Positions 22,680 to 35,190 are shown, counted from the first letter of the stretch. The stretch is DNA of 64,000 nucleotides from Fragilaria radians (GCA_900642245.1 CAAAJI010000018.1:159814-223813), one strand, 5' to 3'. Made by a program: numbers and translations. Notes: generated by a model not told the origin, from the letters alone.

Positions 22680-24278
22680 ATGAGTAATCCATTGGATCCT
22701 TTTTTACTCCCAGTAAACTATTTTGCTGCCAGTATTCCAATGGTGCATCAAACTAGGCACAACACTACAATAAAAAAGAGAATAAAAAATCACTATTGTA
22801 TGAAAATCGAGTCGTTGCAATTCCAACAGCATACAACGTCAACCAACACAACAAGTTGGACATATTCCAACAACTTACAAATATTTATCCTCGTAATTAT
22901 CGCTGTCATTACATGGATAGGATTCGCAGTCTTCTTCCTTCCAAATCGAATACGATTCAGTGACGAATCGATCGAAATCCTTCATCGGGAGGCAGTCACA
23001 GTTGCAATTAATCAAGTTGAAATACCACAACAACAAGAACGAAAAGAAAATTCTTATAATGTTCCATTTTTAATAATACATCCACAAAATTGGGGCTTAG
23101 TAAGGAAGGCATTGATAAATTATGAACATGATTTGGCGATGACCTTACAGGGACTCAGTCGAAGTTTAGAAGTATGTTTACAAATGGAAGAGGGACTACA
23201 GCATTCCTTCTTATCCAATTCCTTACGAACCAAAATTCAAGCGTTGGCAGCATTACATCCGCACAATTGGGACTGTGTCATGAAACTTTTGCGTCTCGAA
23301 ATACCTACCATGTTGATGCTACCAGATGTTCCCTCCTTGAGCATCTACAACAAGACAACGAAAGCAACAGCGACAACAGAAGGCTTTAAGAAACAGCCTA
23401 TACAATCTAATGCACCAAATTTCATACGTCGTGATCGACTCACCTGGACGTCAACAACTACTACAACAACAAGTGACAATACTTTATCTTCCTCATCATA
23501 TGATTCAGTCCAATTAATGATTGCTCATCTCGTTCGAGATTGGTCATCCGAGGGAGCAAAAATCCGAACGTCTTTGTATGATTGGTGTCGCCAACAGATT
23601 AGCAAGCAAAAGCAACAATCAGTTCTTGTACCTGGAGCTGGCCTGGGGCGATTGGCTTACGATTTGTCATGTGATGGACATCACGTTGAGGCTAATGAAC
23701 TATCTCTTATCATGACTACAGCAGCTTATCATCTATTTTATACATTTTTCAAATCATTCACAATTTATCCATTCCTATCAGATTTCTTCATGAATGAGGT
23801 GCAATCGGATTCTCGATATGATGCGATTACAATCTATCCTCCGTCGTCATTATCAATAGTACTACCCCCAAAGGGACACTTATCCTACACAATTGGTGAT
23901 TTTACAACAATCTATGCATCCAAGGACGTCTCTATGTTGTATGACGTTGTCATTACATGTTTCTTCCTTGATACGGCAAGTAATGTATTGGAGTATATTG
24001 CAAACATTTCCAACATACTTCGTTCCGGTGGACAGTGGATCAATGTTGGACCATTGCAATGGCATTCCAACGCAAAGATACATCCAGCTGCTGATGAATT
24101 ACAACAATTGATAATTTTAGCTGGATTTCAGATTACTCATTGGAGTATTGATACTACGCCAATTGATTATCGTTTAGAGGAATCCATCCAATCAATTCGT
24201 TCAACAAGATTTGAAGGTTATCGACCACTTCGGTTCGTAGCGAGGAAATGTTCAGCTAAAAAACATTCAAATAAATAA
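22680..24278 (+). CDS. CARNMT1: Carnosine N-methyltransferase-like protein (N2227 domain), membrane-anchored
   Basis: 532 residues in one exon. The family transfers a methyl group from S-adenosylmethionine to the histidine imidazole of carnosine or related peptides; the diatom substrate is unknown. A hydrophobic segment at about 66-88 (IFILVIIAVITWIGFAVFF) suggests a single-pass anchor, which the animal enzyme lacks. The family core begins near residue 120. The SAM-binding motif is VLVPGAGLGRLAYDLS with the following VEANELS (about 315-342), and the late INVGPLQWH motif is present at about 450. A Thr/Ser-rich low-complexity loop lies at 255-275. Other AUGs at residues 21 and 41 are possible starts. 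It converges on the LRR-like gene 112 bp downstream. Confidence 0.8.
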   Translation: MSNPLDPFLLPVNYFAASIPMVHQTRHNTTIKKRIKNHYCMKIESLQFQQHTTSTNTTSWTYSNNLQIFILVIIAVITWIGFAVFFLPNRIRFSDESIEILHREAVTVAINQVEIPQQQERKENSYNVPFLIIHPQNWGLVRKALINYEHDLAMTLQGLSRSLEVCLQMEEGLQHSFLSNSLRTKIQALAALHPHNWDCVMKLLRLEIPTMLMLPDVPSLSIYNKTTKATATTEGFKKQPIQSNAPNFIRRDRLTWTSTTTTTTSDNTLSSSSYDSVQLMIAHLVRDWSSEGAKIRTSLYDWCRQQISKQKQQSVLVPGAGLGRLAYDLSCDGHHVEANELSLIMTTAAYHLFYTFFKSFTIYPFLSDFFMNEVQSDSRYDAITIYPPSSLSIVLPPKGHLSYTIGDFTTIYASKDVSMLYDVVITCFFLDTASNVLEYIANISNILRSGGQWINVGPLQWHSNAKIHPAADELQQLIILAGFQITHWSIDTTPIDYRLEESIQSIRSTRFEGYRPLRFVARKCSAKKHSNK

Positions 24279-24389
24279 CACAAACTTGGATCAAGATATG
24301 TATTGCATTAGTAATTCTTTATCGTTTTTCTTCCCTTTTATGATTCAGCGTAGACTCAAAAAATTTAATCATTGATAGGTGTAGTTTTT

Positions 24390-25814
24390 TCAACTGCGTA
24401 GCATTTCTGGATTATGTCGGATTGCAAACCAAAGATAATTTAACTTCTTGCTATCTGATTCCCAACTTCCAACTCCATTCCCGATACGGGCCAACCATTC
24501 GATCCAATCCTGACGATTTCGAATCGTGCCGTCAGAAGACACGACATTTAACCTACCATGCAAATTGTTGAGAGACCTCACTAAATCAAATTCTGCCACC
24601 CAATACGCATCGTCGACCTGAACAAGTCCCATTCGACTCTTATGATACAGTACGGTAAAAAGAGCTTTGTATCCTACCTGAGTCATTGCAGGATTCGACC
24701 GAAGAGAGAGAAGATCACCCACCTTGATTGTTGATTCAGAGGATGGGGTTGAGGAGGTTGATAACTTGTGCTGACTATTCGCATCATCATTCGTAGTATT
24801 CGTCACCGCCGCAAAGGAATTTGCAAGTATATGACAATGATCATCTGTGAGTCCCAAAGAATCCAATCCAAGTCTCCACCATTTTTTCTTCCTAACCAAA
24901 AGATTTTGTAGTGCGTGACATGATATCATTGGAGTATCTTGAACGCCACCCATTGTTGATGATTTTTCTAATGTCATGGTAGTCATCGTACTTTTAGTCG
25001 CAGTGGTTATTGTTTTCATCGTAGCACCCTCCAAACGTAATTCATCCAAGGCTTCAATATTCGCCGCCGCCGACAATATGGCATCCAAACAAAACGACGA
25101 TGGACCGGATGAAGGATTGCCAATGACTTGAATTTGAAACAAGTTCAATTGTCGCAGGACACTTCGTTGTAATATCGCCGCAAAGATATCGACTTGTCGT
25201 TCTTGCGAACTTAATGTTAAATGATGCAATTCTAATTCTTTTAAATTCGTTGCCTTGATTAACAATCCCAACATTATCTTGACATTACATTGTTCAATAC
25301 TTAATTTAAGATACGTCAATGTCGTCGCATGGCGCATGGCTAGTGCACGAAACAACCGAACATGATCTACTAGGGAAAGATAGTTCGATCCAAGTATAAC
25401 ATGTGTTACACCACCGGATGTCCCTTCCAGGAATGGTAGAATTTTGTTGGCTGTTTCGGTATCGTGAATCCCATACTTGGAATTGCAATCCTCATCGGTA
25501 ACTTTGAATACAGTACTACCTTTCGAGTCTAAGGATGAGATGTAATCCTCCCATACTTCTAGGGGTGACTTCACAGATGGTGCGGTAACATTACCAACAC
25601 ATGCAGCTCGAAGGTAGTTGGCAAACGCATCATCGAGTTCGTCGTCTTCATCGTCTTCATAATTATCATTATCATCATCATCATCCTCACTCGAATACGA
25701 ATTTAAACTCTCGTCATCATGTTCGTTACAATCCATTTTGGGATCAGTGTTGTTTTGAATTTTATGGTGTGGAGTGCAAAGTAATATTTTCATTTCTCTA
25801 TTTTCTGCACACAT
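24390..25814 (-). CDS. Acidic leucine-rich-repeat (RNI-like) protein, 474 residues
   Basis: Single exon. Residues 25-65 form a strongly acidic low-complexity tract of Asp/Glu. From about 110 to 290 there are repeats of the ribonuclease-inhibitor-like LRR kind, for example THVILGSNYLSLVDHVRLFR, TLTYLKLSIEQCNVKIMLGL, NLKELELHHLTLSSQERQ and ALDELRLEGATMKTI. A Thr-rich spacer follows, then a further LRR-like unit (WRLGLDSLGLTDDHCHILA). The C-terminal ~100 residues have conserved-looking aromatic patches (WIEWLARIGNGVGSWESD). RNI-like proteins with a conserved tail are common in diatoms, usually with no known partner. It has no signal peptide. The role is probably protein binding. Confidence 0.75.
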   Translation of the reverse strand: MCAENREMKILLCTPHHKIQNNTDPKMDCNEHDDESLNSYSSEDDDDDNDNYEDDEDDELDDAFANYLRAACVGNVTAPSVKSPLEVWEDYISSLDSKGSTVFKVTDEDCNSKYGIHDTETANKILPFLEGTSGGVTHVILGSNYLSLVDHVRLFRALAMRHATTLTYLKLSIEQCNVKIMLGLLIKATNLKELELHHLTLSSQERQVDIFAAILQRSVLRQLNLFQIQVIGNPSSGPSSFCLDAILSAAANIEALDELRLEGATMKTITTATKSTMTTMTLEKSSTMGGVQDTPMISCHALQNLLVRKKKWWRLGLDSLGLTDDHCHILANSFAAVTNTTNDDANSQHKLSTSSTPSSESTIKVGDLLSLRSNPAMTQVGYKALFTVLYHKSRMGLVQVDDAYWVAEFDLVRSLNNLHGRLNVVSSDGTIRNRQDWIEWLARIGNGVGSWESDSKKLNYLWFAIRHNPEMLRS

Positions 25815-28481
25815 TGAGTCATTGCAATAATGAAATTACATCTTACTGATCAAAACAAAACAAAACTCTTCAAGAGTGTCCATCCCAATTAAACTTTCAA
25901 GAGTATTGAACAAAACAACAACAGTGATCCAGGAACAGTCTGAATGTTCATCAGATAACCTTGAAATCAAGCCAATGATGTTTGTAGATTGTTCAAAATT
26001 AGAACAATAGAACAATACATGTACTCAAAAGTGAAGCGATGAAATTTGATTTGACATGATGAGTGAAAATGTGTTTATCAAAAGTGCAGAGTCTTAATGG
26101 AGATAATGCTGAAGAAGACTTCTAGTTGTATGAAGATAAGTACAAATGAACTTCCACAAGACCATAAACAGAGAAGGATTCGTTTAATTCTCCATTCGAT
26201 TTTGCATTCATTTTATTTGTGAGCATACAAAAAAAGGAAAGCTACTTTCATTGAGACTTGGAACCAACTTTGAGAAAAGGCTACAGGAAAGCGGCTGAAA
26301 AGAATCAAAAAGTTTTATGAGATGAATCACCATGAAGATCAAGACATTGGAGAAATGTGTTGGTTGACACTGCCTAAAAGTTAATGGTAGTGGTCAAGGT
26401 GTTATAACACAAACAAAAACAACAACAGCAAAGTCACGTTACACGGATTGAGAATTAACATGATGGTATCAGATTCAACTGCCAAAATTATTTCTAGGGA
26501 GATAGCAGGTGGTAAGAAACCCATTGATAGTGAGCGTCTGCGTCAGAGTACTACTTGTATTGGTTGTGTTGTAATAATTCAATTTGTTTTTGAGAATCAC
26601 TATTTTGTTGATATTTTTAACAAATGCACATATTCATTCAATGGCTGAGAATTCTCACTTCTCAGAAAGTATCTGGATTGGACACTACGCTATGCCACTA
26701 GTAGGCATAAAATTATTCTATAATTGTAAGTCTTGATAGACGTGTGGAACTCGAGAAGGTATACGTAGTTTTGGCTTTTGATTGAGAGAGAGGATGACTG
26801 ATTTGATCCTTCCTCTAATTCAATCCATTGTTGGAATTTTATTTTTCCTTGGATTGAAATACTGTAATTAACACAGATGAATACTTGATTGTCAGATTTA
26901 ACTATAACAGCACTTAGTTTAGAATGTTGTAGTCCAAACTCAATGCTTTTGTACAATGCTCAAACGTTTTGCTTGATCAACGGTCTATGTAAAGATGTTT
27001 AATTTCCTAAATAATTTTAGTGTAGAACTCCTAAGGTTTCTGTTTCAGATTTTCTTCTTTTTTCTTTAATTGTTTTCTCTTCTGCTTGGATGTCCGTATA
27101 TTGCAAAGACAGTTGGCCATTAACACATTCCTAGGATTGAGCCTATATCTGCACACAAACATTACCCAGGAACACAACGAGCCAGTCCAGAATTTGATTC
27201 TTCTCCTTTCTTTGACTTTATAAGTAGCACATGCATTACATGCATTTGTTGTACCGATATCACTCAGAGCCGTAAGTACTTGCCATTGATCTCAAGCGTT
27301 GTTCACGCATTGACATATTATTCTGTGTAGCGTATTTCGGAAATTAGGTTTCCTCCAAACAATACATTTCTTAAACTTTACGCCATCTTGAAAGTGAATA
27401 TCAGATTCTTTAAAACCAACTTGATGGTTAATACATTACGTTATGCTTAACACACACGTTACAAATAGATCTGGCATAAACTTCACACTCACCAGCACAA
27501 CCTATAATGTAACTTCGATTTGTTTGCTGCCCTTTATGACTTCGCTTCCTAGCCTGTTTACCCTCATTGTCGTCTTCCATAGTAAGTACTTTTGAAATTT
27601 CAACCTTTTGTCACATAAAGCACTGTCAACGTTGCAACAATGACACGAAGCTCAAATCTCAACTATACAGATGTGTTGTAACGAATATACTGAGCTGATT
27701 GTATTCACAGCAACATCTGTTGACACATTAGCAATCCCAATTTTATGACGAAACCCTTCACTATTCCACTGACTCTGATGCTGAAATACCTTAAAGAATT
27801 TCAATCAACGTTGGCCTAACGAAAAACAAAAAAGGATCTTTTTTTGTGCATATCTGGTAAAATTCATTCCATATGATTTTTAGCTTTGGCCTACCTGCGA
27901 AAAACATTAAAAGATTTTTTTGTCAGGTAAAATTTATTCCGAACCGTATTGGTCTACAAGTACATCGGTGTCAAAAAGCTGCGACACAATACTTGATAAG
28001 CCATTTGCATGTAAGTATGTGCAAAAACGAAAATACTTGCTTTTTTGTGGTATGAATTTAGCGTTAAAATTTAGTCCATGTATGAACACGAAATGACGAA
28101 GTTATTTTCCCGTTACTATTATCGTTTTCGTTTCGCCGAATATTGAGTTGTAACACATTAACGTTTCCTAAATTAGTCCCAGTCCCTTCAAAATTCGCTG
28201 AAAAATACCGTTCCTATGCAACCTTGCAAATAATTTGAATTCGTGTATTCGTTTCTGATATTCAAACCGTCAAAGGTCACATATTGGCTGCACTCCGTCA
28301 AATTCACGAAACCAAACGATTCGTTAAGTTTATTTAACAGGTGATAATTTTTAAAGAAGAAACAAACAAACAAAAGTTTGAATCAAATATACGAAGAATC
28401 TTCCTCGATCCTGTTTGGAGCTGCAGTATTCCTTCAATTTCTTCATCACAAAAAGCTGTACTACAAAGAGCTATTGGTAGG
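25815..28481. other. Intergenic stretch, 2.7 kb, nothing recognised
   Basis: AT-rich DNA with only short open stretches (up to 88 codons, 26956-26690 minus) and no transposon domain that I can see. Its right end (from about 28340) is open in the frame of the carbonic-anhydrase-like gene, but that part precedes the signal peptide and is more likely 5' UTR. Confidence 0.5.
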
Positions 28482-31146
28482 ATGATTGACTTGAAATATC
28501 AACACTATGTAATACTGGCGTTATGTGTCTTGAATACATTGACTTTGGCTGATCCAAACAACGATATGTTTAACTTCTATGAAACTCGCGACGGAGTTGA
28601 TGGTGATAAGGATTTTGGACCTGCAGATTGGAATAGAGTCAGGTGTGAAGATCCAAATCGTTGCGTAAGTCAATTTCGTTTACTTTATTAATCAGCTACA
28701 CTGTGAAACTCCACTAATTCGTTTTTCTCTTGCATGATATAGTTGGGATTCCCAGATCCTTATACCAACTCACCTGGTTGGGATATTAACAAAGATAATA
28801 AAGATTGTGAGGTTTGCGTTGATAATGATGTCGACTACAACAACTGTAAATGGTGTCCACTTGGGGGTGCTTGCGGCCAGACACGACAGTCACCCATCAA
28901 TTTATCAAGGGATCGTGGGCTTTACACGGGTGAAAATGCAAAAGAATGTCCTGACTGGCATCATATGAAGTATCACGATGGAGCTTGTTCATGGGAAGAT
29001 TTAGTTGACAATGAAAAATCAATTCATAAAAACAATTTTTTGATTCGTCGTCATGCGTTGCAAATCCTTCAACCCGTAAATGAAGCAGGTGAACTACAGT
29101 GTGAAGACCCCGCGTTGGGTGGACAGGCATTCCCTGAACTGGATTACAGCAAAGGTTTTCCAAATTTTTGGCAGCTCTCACACACTGAAATTTCTGTCCC
29201 AAGTCAACATACACAGGAAGGAAAGCGATACGATGCTGAGGTAAGCTTAGCTCACGCTTACGAGAACGGTGACATACCCAAAAATCAGGTAAGACTTTTC
29301 TTCAAAATTCTAGATATACCTTTTTTCGATGTACTAACGTAATAATGATTCACAGCTTGGTATTGTGAGCATTTTCCTTGAAGGCGATGACAATACGAAA
29401 CCTTGGGGGATGCTTGATAAGCTTATTTGCCAATGGAGAGAGACCGAGGAACAGGTGAGAGAAGCATGTGGATTAGAAAGTGTGAAAACATTTTATCCAG
29501 GTTGTACGAACTATGTTCGTGGTCATGCTGCAGCGGATTCTCCCCCTCCTATTTCACCTGTCGCTCCCGCAGCTCCGATTTTGAGTACTCCTCAAGTTAC
29601 GAATGCACCATCTATGGTTTCGATTGCCTCACCTTCCCAATCGCAATCGCCATCAACGGACCTAAAGTTTTCCCTTCAGTCTAACTTCTTCCCAAAATGC
29701 AACATTTGTGGAAACGAATCCCTAACAGTGTCGAACCTTAATGGTACCGTAAACGTTCCTGGGCTTCCTGTGTTAACTTGTCGTCTAATGGCAATCGCAG
29801 GACTCCATGGACATCTCAATCCATCGCTTTGTCCCCTTTTACCTACATTTACAGATGATTGTGCCTGTCAATTGATCGAAAGTAATTCAACTGTAGATGA
29901 GGGCAGAACTGGAGTGATAACACCAAATGTAAACACATCTAGTCACTCGAATGAGACTGAAACGAATGATTTGCCGATTCCACCGAAAGTTTCTTGTGAT
30001 GCGCGGTCAGGCAATGAAGATGTGAACTACAATCGAGTTTGCAAGTCTTGCTGTGACTCAGACAAAAGGTCTTCAACAAGCTTTTGTCATGATACTTACT
30101 CTTTCTTTGGCGAGGATATAAGTTCAGTTTGTTATCATTGTTGTGACCCCCATGAGATAGTCGCGCCAGCACCACCACCATCACCCAACTACGATCCTGT
30201 TGATTGCTCCAAAGTTGAGAATCCTTTTCGACTCTGCAACGAGAATAAGACTACTTCCTGCTGCAGAGAAGATAGATCAAGTACCCAATTTTGTAGGGAT
30301 ACGTATGACAAGTATGGTGATGATAAAATGGGCTCAATTTGTTGGTATTGTTGTTCAACTCCAACCATTTTAGGACCTCCAATTCCTGACAAAGGCAAGC
30401 GAGTCCTACGGGTTGAAAGTAAAGCTATTGGATCTGAAGTATCCCTTGAAATCGACAACAGTGAAGAGAGGAAAATCGAACTATTGGAGAGGATTATAGC
30501 TCAACAGAAAAGGGATCTGCACGAAGAGGAACGTATTCAGGCACTAAACCACCCCATTGCAGAAGCAAGAGTTAAGTATTTAAAAATTCCAAACAGAAAC
30601 CAAAATTACATCGAGGAGGATGAAGTATTCCTCTCGAAAACGATGGAGAGGCACATGGAAAACGAAAGTAAGGATTTGGACGAACATGAAATGATGCGTC
30701 GGCGCTTAGTCAACTATGAACATGTAGATTACTGGCCGTACGAGTGGCTTCTTAAGGTTCAAACGGAGTATTACTTTAGATATGAGGGCACGTTAACTGT
30801 GCCTCCTTGTAAAGACCAAGTTCATTGGAGAGTACTAAAGGATCCAATAAACGTTGCTCGTCGGCAAATCGATGAATTGCATCGCTTGTTACAAGAACGT
30901 ATCTCTCCTGAGGATTCTGAATTCAAGCGATGTCAGCCTGATCATGCCGGTTCTCCCAGACCTGGGAATCCTGAAAAATTCGATTTTATGCGACCACTTC
31001 AGGAAAATCACAAGTTGCATCGATTGGTATTCTGTGAGTGTAAAGATTGGAAATCTATATTCCCATCTGACAAAGAATGGTGCAAACGTGACATCAGAGA
31101 CAGATTCTACAACCATCCTTACAACTACATCTCAGATGGATTTTAG
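28482..31146 (+). CDS. Secreted alpha-carbonic-anhydrase-like protein with three cysteine-rich modules, three exons
   Basis: Exons 28482-28664, 28743-29288 and 29356-31146; introns of 78 and 67 bp, both phase 0. The product is 839 residues. The start at 28482 gives a signal peptide (HYVILALCVLNTLTLADP); an upstream in-frame AUG at 28341 would bury it. Alpha-CA features: GQTRQSPINLSR (about 100), VPSQHTQEGKRYDAEVSLAHAY (about 215-237), IFLEGDD and YYFRYEGTLTVPPC (about 715). The zinc-His triad is not intact: the HFH and HLVH positions read HTE or QLS and SLAH. Between CA strands is a ~400-residue insertion with an ICG module (357-414) and two related CC modules (457-506 and 527-576; RSSTxFCxDTY...CxxCC), then a charged, coiled-coil-like part (610-660). 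Its inverted paralogue lies at 36481-37844. It may bind rather than hydrate. Confidence 0.85.
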
Positions 31147-32712
31147 TTATAGCCAACAGCATAGCTGTTCAATGTTCAATGTGAAAGGGGGCTACTTTGT
31201 GACTTCAATGAGCAAAATGTGTCAAAACTCATAAATAATTTCATGATCCAAGAATCAAGTGTAATGAGGTTAATCTCAATCAATTTAAAAATGTAATGTC
31301 CAACACTATGCATATAACAACAAGTAGGTTGACTTGTACTAATTAGAATCTTTAAAACCACAATGTTAAAAACGTAAACTTTGTTAAACCTCACCGAGAA
31401 ATAATCCTGAATCGATAAATGGATTTAATAAAAACTTATAATTCAAGTGAATTGCTTCAAGCAGCAAGTCACGGAGAATACCACTTTAGGGTCAATAATG
31501 GAAGGTGAAAAAAGGTAAAAAATGCAATAATGAAAGCAAGAAGGAAGTTGGTAATGGAGAAAGGCAAGGAAAGTGTGTGTATTGGAAAGGCCGGTGTATT
31601 CCTTCAAGAACTGAGTAACGAGGCCGGGACCAATAAATTCCAGCAACAAAAAAATTCTATTACAGAGTACTTACTTACTCCAAAACAACCATCTTAGATT
31701 TGATATGGATTCCTAGTGTTTAAAGATATTTGACAATTTTGATATTTGATATAAAAATGCAAGAAAAAACTGTACAAATTAGAACAATACTGGTGATTAT
31801 ATAAAGAAGAGAGGAATAAGAATACAAGAAGTATTTGGCGCTTTCATTTGTTGCAAAATGGAATATCTAAACATCTGTATCGCATGAACCCAAAGACAAG
31901 TAAAGAATGGGATGATAATGAGATGGCTCTGAGGAAAGAAGAGAGAGTGATTATATTGGAAATATGAATAATGTTAAAGTCATTGTAGCTTTATATTTGT
32001 TAAGGGTTATCCATTACGGATAGTGGCATAATCTTGAAGCCAATTGATTCAAAGATGTGGAAACCTTGTTGTTCATAGTTTTCACAAATTTAAGGGGAAT
32101 CTGTTTTTGACACTTCTCCCTCATCATCATCTCTGTAGTTTAACAGACAACATTTCAAAAGGTGTAAACTTGGGTACCTAGTAAGCTTTTGCTAGAGGGA
32201 ATGAATCATCCAGTACAGAATGCCAATAAACTTAATGTAAAAATTAACTCAAGTTAGAATAACCAGCCATAGCTAGTGGTCTAGGGGCGGTTCAATTCTG
32301 CCATACGGTAGTATTTACCTCATTAGCTTGTTCTAGATTTCTCTCCTAAGAGTTTTATGCGTACGTTTGTACCACATCCTAGCCTTGGATCTAAGCTGCT
32401 CTAATACTTTCTACAAAATGTAAACTATGATCTAAAAAGTTACTTTATCCTAGATCTCTTGTGAATCAATTGCAACGTGTTTCCTTGACCATGTAGTCTC
32501 TTTATCTTACGTGTTAGTTTCAACACTTAACATCTAGACTTTGTGATCTTAGATTCATCAATCAGGATTCTTGATAGATTCCTGTTTGATACTTAGGAAT
32601 CTATAATAGTTATTTCTACTGTATTGATATGAAGGTCCTGAAAAGATATTAAATGCTCTTCTTCATCTATAAGCAATATTAAGCATCACTGAATTTATAT
32701 AAGACAATGCCT
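31147..32712. other. Intergenic stretch with the second tRNA-like repeat
   Basis: The 3' UTR of the CA-like gene is followed by AT-rich DNA without a recognisable gene. The repeat at 32196-32313 lies here. Some 400 bp (32320-32712) lead up to the left LTR of the gypsy remnant. Confidence 0.5.
32196..32313 (+). repeat. tRNA-like dispersed repeat, copy 2
   Basis: Matches 16831-16943 over about 115 bp. The T-arm is kept at 32286-32302: stem ggcgg/ctgcc, loop ttcaatt. Against copy 1 two stem bases differ, yet all five pairs still form if G-U is allowed. The orientation is the same. The downstream T-run is only three bases. Confidence 0.55.
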
Positions 32713-32962
32713 TAATTGAATTTGTGGAAGGTATAGGAAGAATGGTTACCTATGTGAACAATTGTAGTTTTAGATGAGTAAATCTAAGAGTATTAATTCT
32801 AGTATTATTTACTATGTACAAACAATAACTTAGGACGTCTCCAGTATTGGTACACACACACATCTCTTAGCCTTATTAATTTATTATAGTATTATTAGAC
32901 TGTATGGCTTACAACCTATAATGTTAGGCATTATCTTAATGAACTTAACTCAAGGTATATCA
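32713..32962 (-). repeat. 3' LTR of the gypsy remnant
   Basis: Begins taattgaatttgtggaagg and ends aaggtatatca; homologous over its whole length with 35191-35440. For a minus-strand element this left copy is the 3' LTR. Confidence 0.8.
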
Positions 32963-32999
32963 GTCTCCAAGATTATGCTTAGCCTGAGGGTTTATTGGA

Positions 33000-35130
33000 A
33001 AGGCAAGATCTGGCAGATTCCTTTTTGAATCTAGACGGTGAAATTATTATATATCTGTGTTACTGGATATGGTCCTGTACAAGGTGTTGACAGTTTCCCG
33101 AGAATTCCGGGCTTCTCTGATAGAACTTGGTCTCCAACCCTTTATTCATGAGGAATTTGACTCTTGTTTTCTTTCTTATTGGCCTCATTGATAATGTCCT
33201 GTTTTCTTTTTTGGATTTGATCCCAATTTACTTTATCTCTACTAAGTTTTCCTTCTCTAAGTCAAATGATCTTGGCATATTGTTGACCGCTTTGTGGACT
33301 TGCTCAGTGATTATGACTTGTAGTTGGTTTGGCTTTAATGCCATAGTTCTCACCCATGTGCTTGAGCTAAGTTGCCCCCATGATACCAGGAGAGTACTCT
33401 TTGTCTTAAGGACTGAGGAATATATATTTTGTCCTTAAAACATAGAGGGTCATAGCCTTCAATGTGTTGCATAGAGTAGTGGGGTTGAGATAACCCTGTT
33501 TCTCTGAGTCCCTGGACTTTCATCTGCTACTTAAATATTTAAGCTGTGTGCATGGGAAATGTGATGTTGCTAGATTCTGATTCAGAGAGAAGTGCTAAGA
33601 CTTCCTCTTCCTGAATCTTTAGGTCATCAATTTCTAGTCTAGATAATGCATCTGCTACAACATTTTTATTCAAATGATACTCCATATTCTTCTAAGAGTA
33701 ACAGCCAGCGTAACACACAATCTGGCGCTTTTAACCCATTGAAGGTATTATTTTTATGGTCTGTATAGACTATAATTGGATAACCCAACAAGATATTTTT
33801 ATATTCTTTGCAGGTTTCAATAGTAGATAGCAACTCACGTTCTGTTGTGGTGTATCTTCTTTGGGCTGCATTAAGCTTACGTGAATATAAGGCTATGGGT
33901 TTTTTATCCTACTGCTCCCAGCTGATGATCATATGCATCAGTGTATATGTGGAATGGTTTATCAAAATCTGGGTATGCTAGAAGCACCTCAGTCTCAATA
34001 ACCTTTTTGATTTTGTTAAATACCTGTTGATGNNNNNNNNNNNNNNNNNNNNNNNNNNNNNNNNNNNNNNNNNNNNNNNNNNNNNNNNNNNNNNNNNNNN
34101 NNNNNNNNNNNNGGCGTAGTTCTTTCCTGGTTTTTGGAGCCTTAATCTTAAGAATGGCTTCCACCTTATTATACACCGGTTGGATGCCTTTTTGGGTAAT
34201 CTAGTAACCCAGATATTCAATCTGTTCAGCAAAACACTTTGATTTAGATGCATTGACTCTCATACAAGCAGTTGAGAGTCTTGCTAGTACCATCTCTAAC
34301 TTAGTTAGGTGGTCTGCAAAGTTGGTATTTGTTAGAATTAACAAATCATCAAGATAGATTTTGACATATTCCAAATCTTGAGTCAGTTTTGACATGACAT
34401 TTTGGAAGACATCTGGGGCAATTTTGATGCCCATGGGTAAGCGTTTGTACTTATATTTTCCCCAAGGAAATATAATTGTACACAGCTTTTGGGCATCTGT
34501 ATCCAATTTGATATGGTAGTAACCCATATTCAAATCTAGAGCCGTGGCAAAGGTAAACCCTTCCATGGATCTGATCATACCCCCAACTTTTGGTACTGAA
34601 AATGGGTGACTTGAAAGTAATGAATTGAGTTTTCTGAAATCAGAAACAACTCTTACAGTTCTATTCTTCTTGGCAATTGCAAATGTTGGGGATGTCAATT
34701 CAGAGGTATAATCTTCTTCAAGGACTCCAATGTCCAGTAATCTTGCAATTTCGTTGCGCAGTTGTTGCTCTACTGATTTTATCAGTGTCCCATGTAACAG
34801 TTTTATCATTGAAATTAAGTATAATACCTAATTTTCCGAGAATATCTCGGCCAATGATCATTCCATATATGTCCGATGGCTTGGATCAGTCATCAATATG
34901 AAACTTCCAAGTAATTTGTTTCTTGAGATTGAATTATGGAAGCACAAAGCTTACCAATCCAGTTTTATCAGTTGTAAACTGGCCATTCATGGTACTACAA
35001 GTTGTTTTATTCTCAATACTTTGTTTTATAATATGAAGCTGCTACTAGCACCGGTATCAGCCAGTGGTCTAAGCACATGTTTCTCATGATTGACATTAAG
35101 GGTCACCACTAAATTGGTGGTTGGGTGCTA
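33000..35130 (-). pseudogene. Ty3/gypsy pol remnant: protease, reverse transcriptase, RNase H, integrase tail
   Basis: Minus strand, in order: retropepsin with PLADTGASSSF (about 35075) and the later MIIGRDILGKL (about 34850); reverse transcriptase 34809-34201 with TVRVVSDFRKLNS, LDLNMGYYHIKLD, FPWGKYKYKRLPMGI and the catalytic YLDDLLI; thumb and RNase H 34200-33650 with LLAYPDFDKPFHIYTDAYD, ALYSRKLNAAQRRYTTTERE and IVYTDHKN; then the C-terminal integrase part (about 33350-33000) with RVGDQVLSEKPGILGKLST. Protease, RT, RNase H, integrase order is Ty3/gypsy. A frame change at the protease-RT border, a stop before RVGDQV and absence of the integrase core show it is dead. Confidence 0.9.
34033..34112. 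other. Assembly gap (80 N)
   Basis: A run of 80 undetermined bases inside the gypsy connection domain, between KTRKELR and the segment starting HQQVF. The family normally has roughly 50 residues here, so the true gap may be longer than 80 bp. Confidence 0.99.
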
Positions 35131-35190
35131 ATTTTCAATTAGTTTTATACTAGATCTACTGATAGCAGGGGGGAAATAAATAAATACTCC

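Noticed and set aside
33127..33438. 103-codon plus-strand frame with hydrophobic stretches, like a small membrane protein.
   Set aside because: It is antisense to the gypsy integrase C-terminal part (RVGDQV... on the minus strand).
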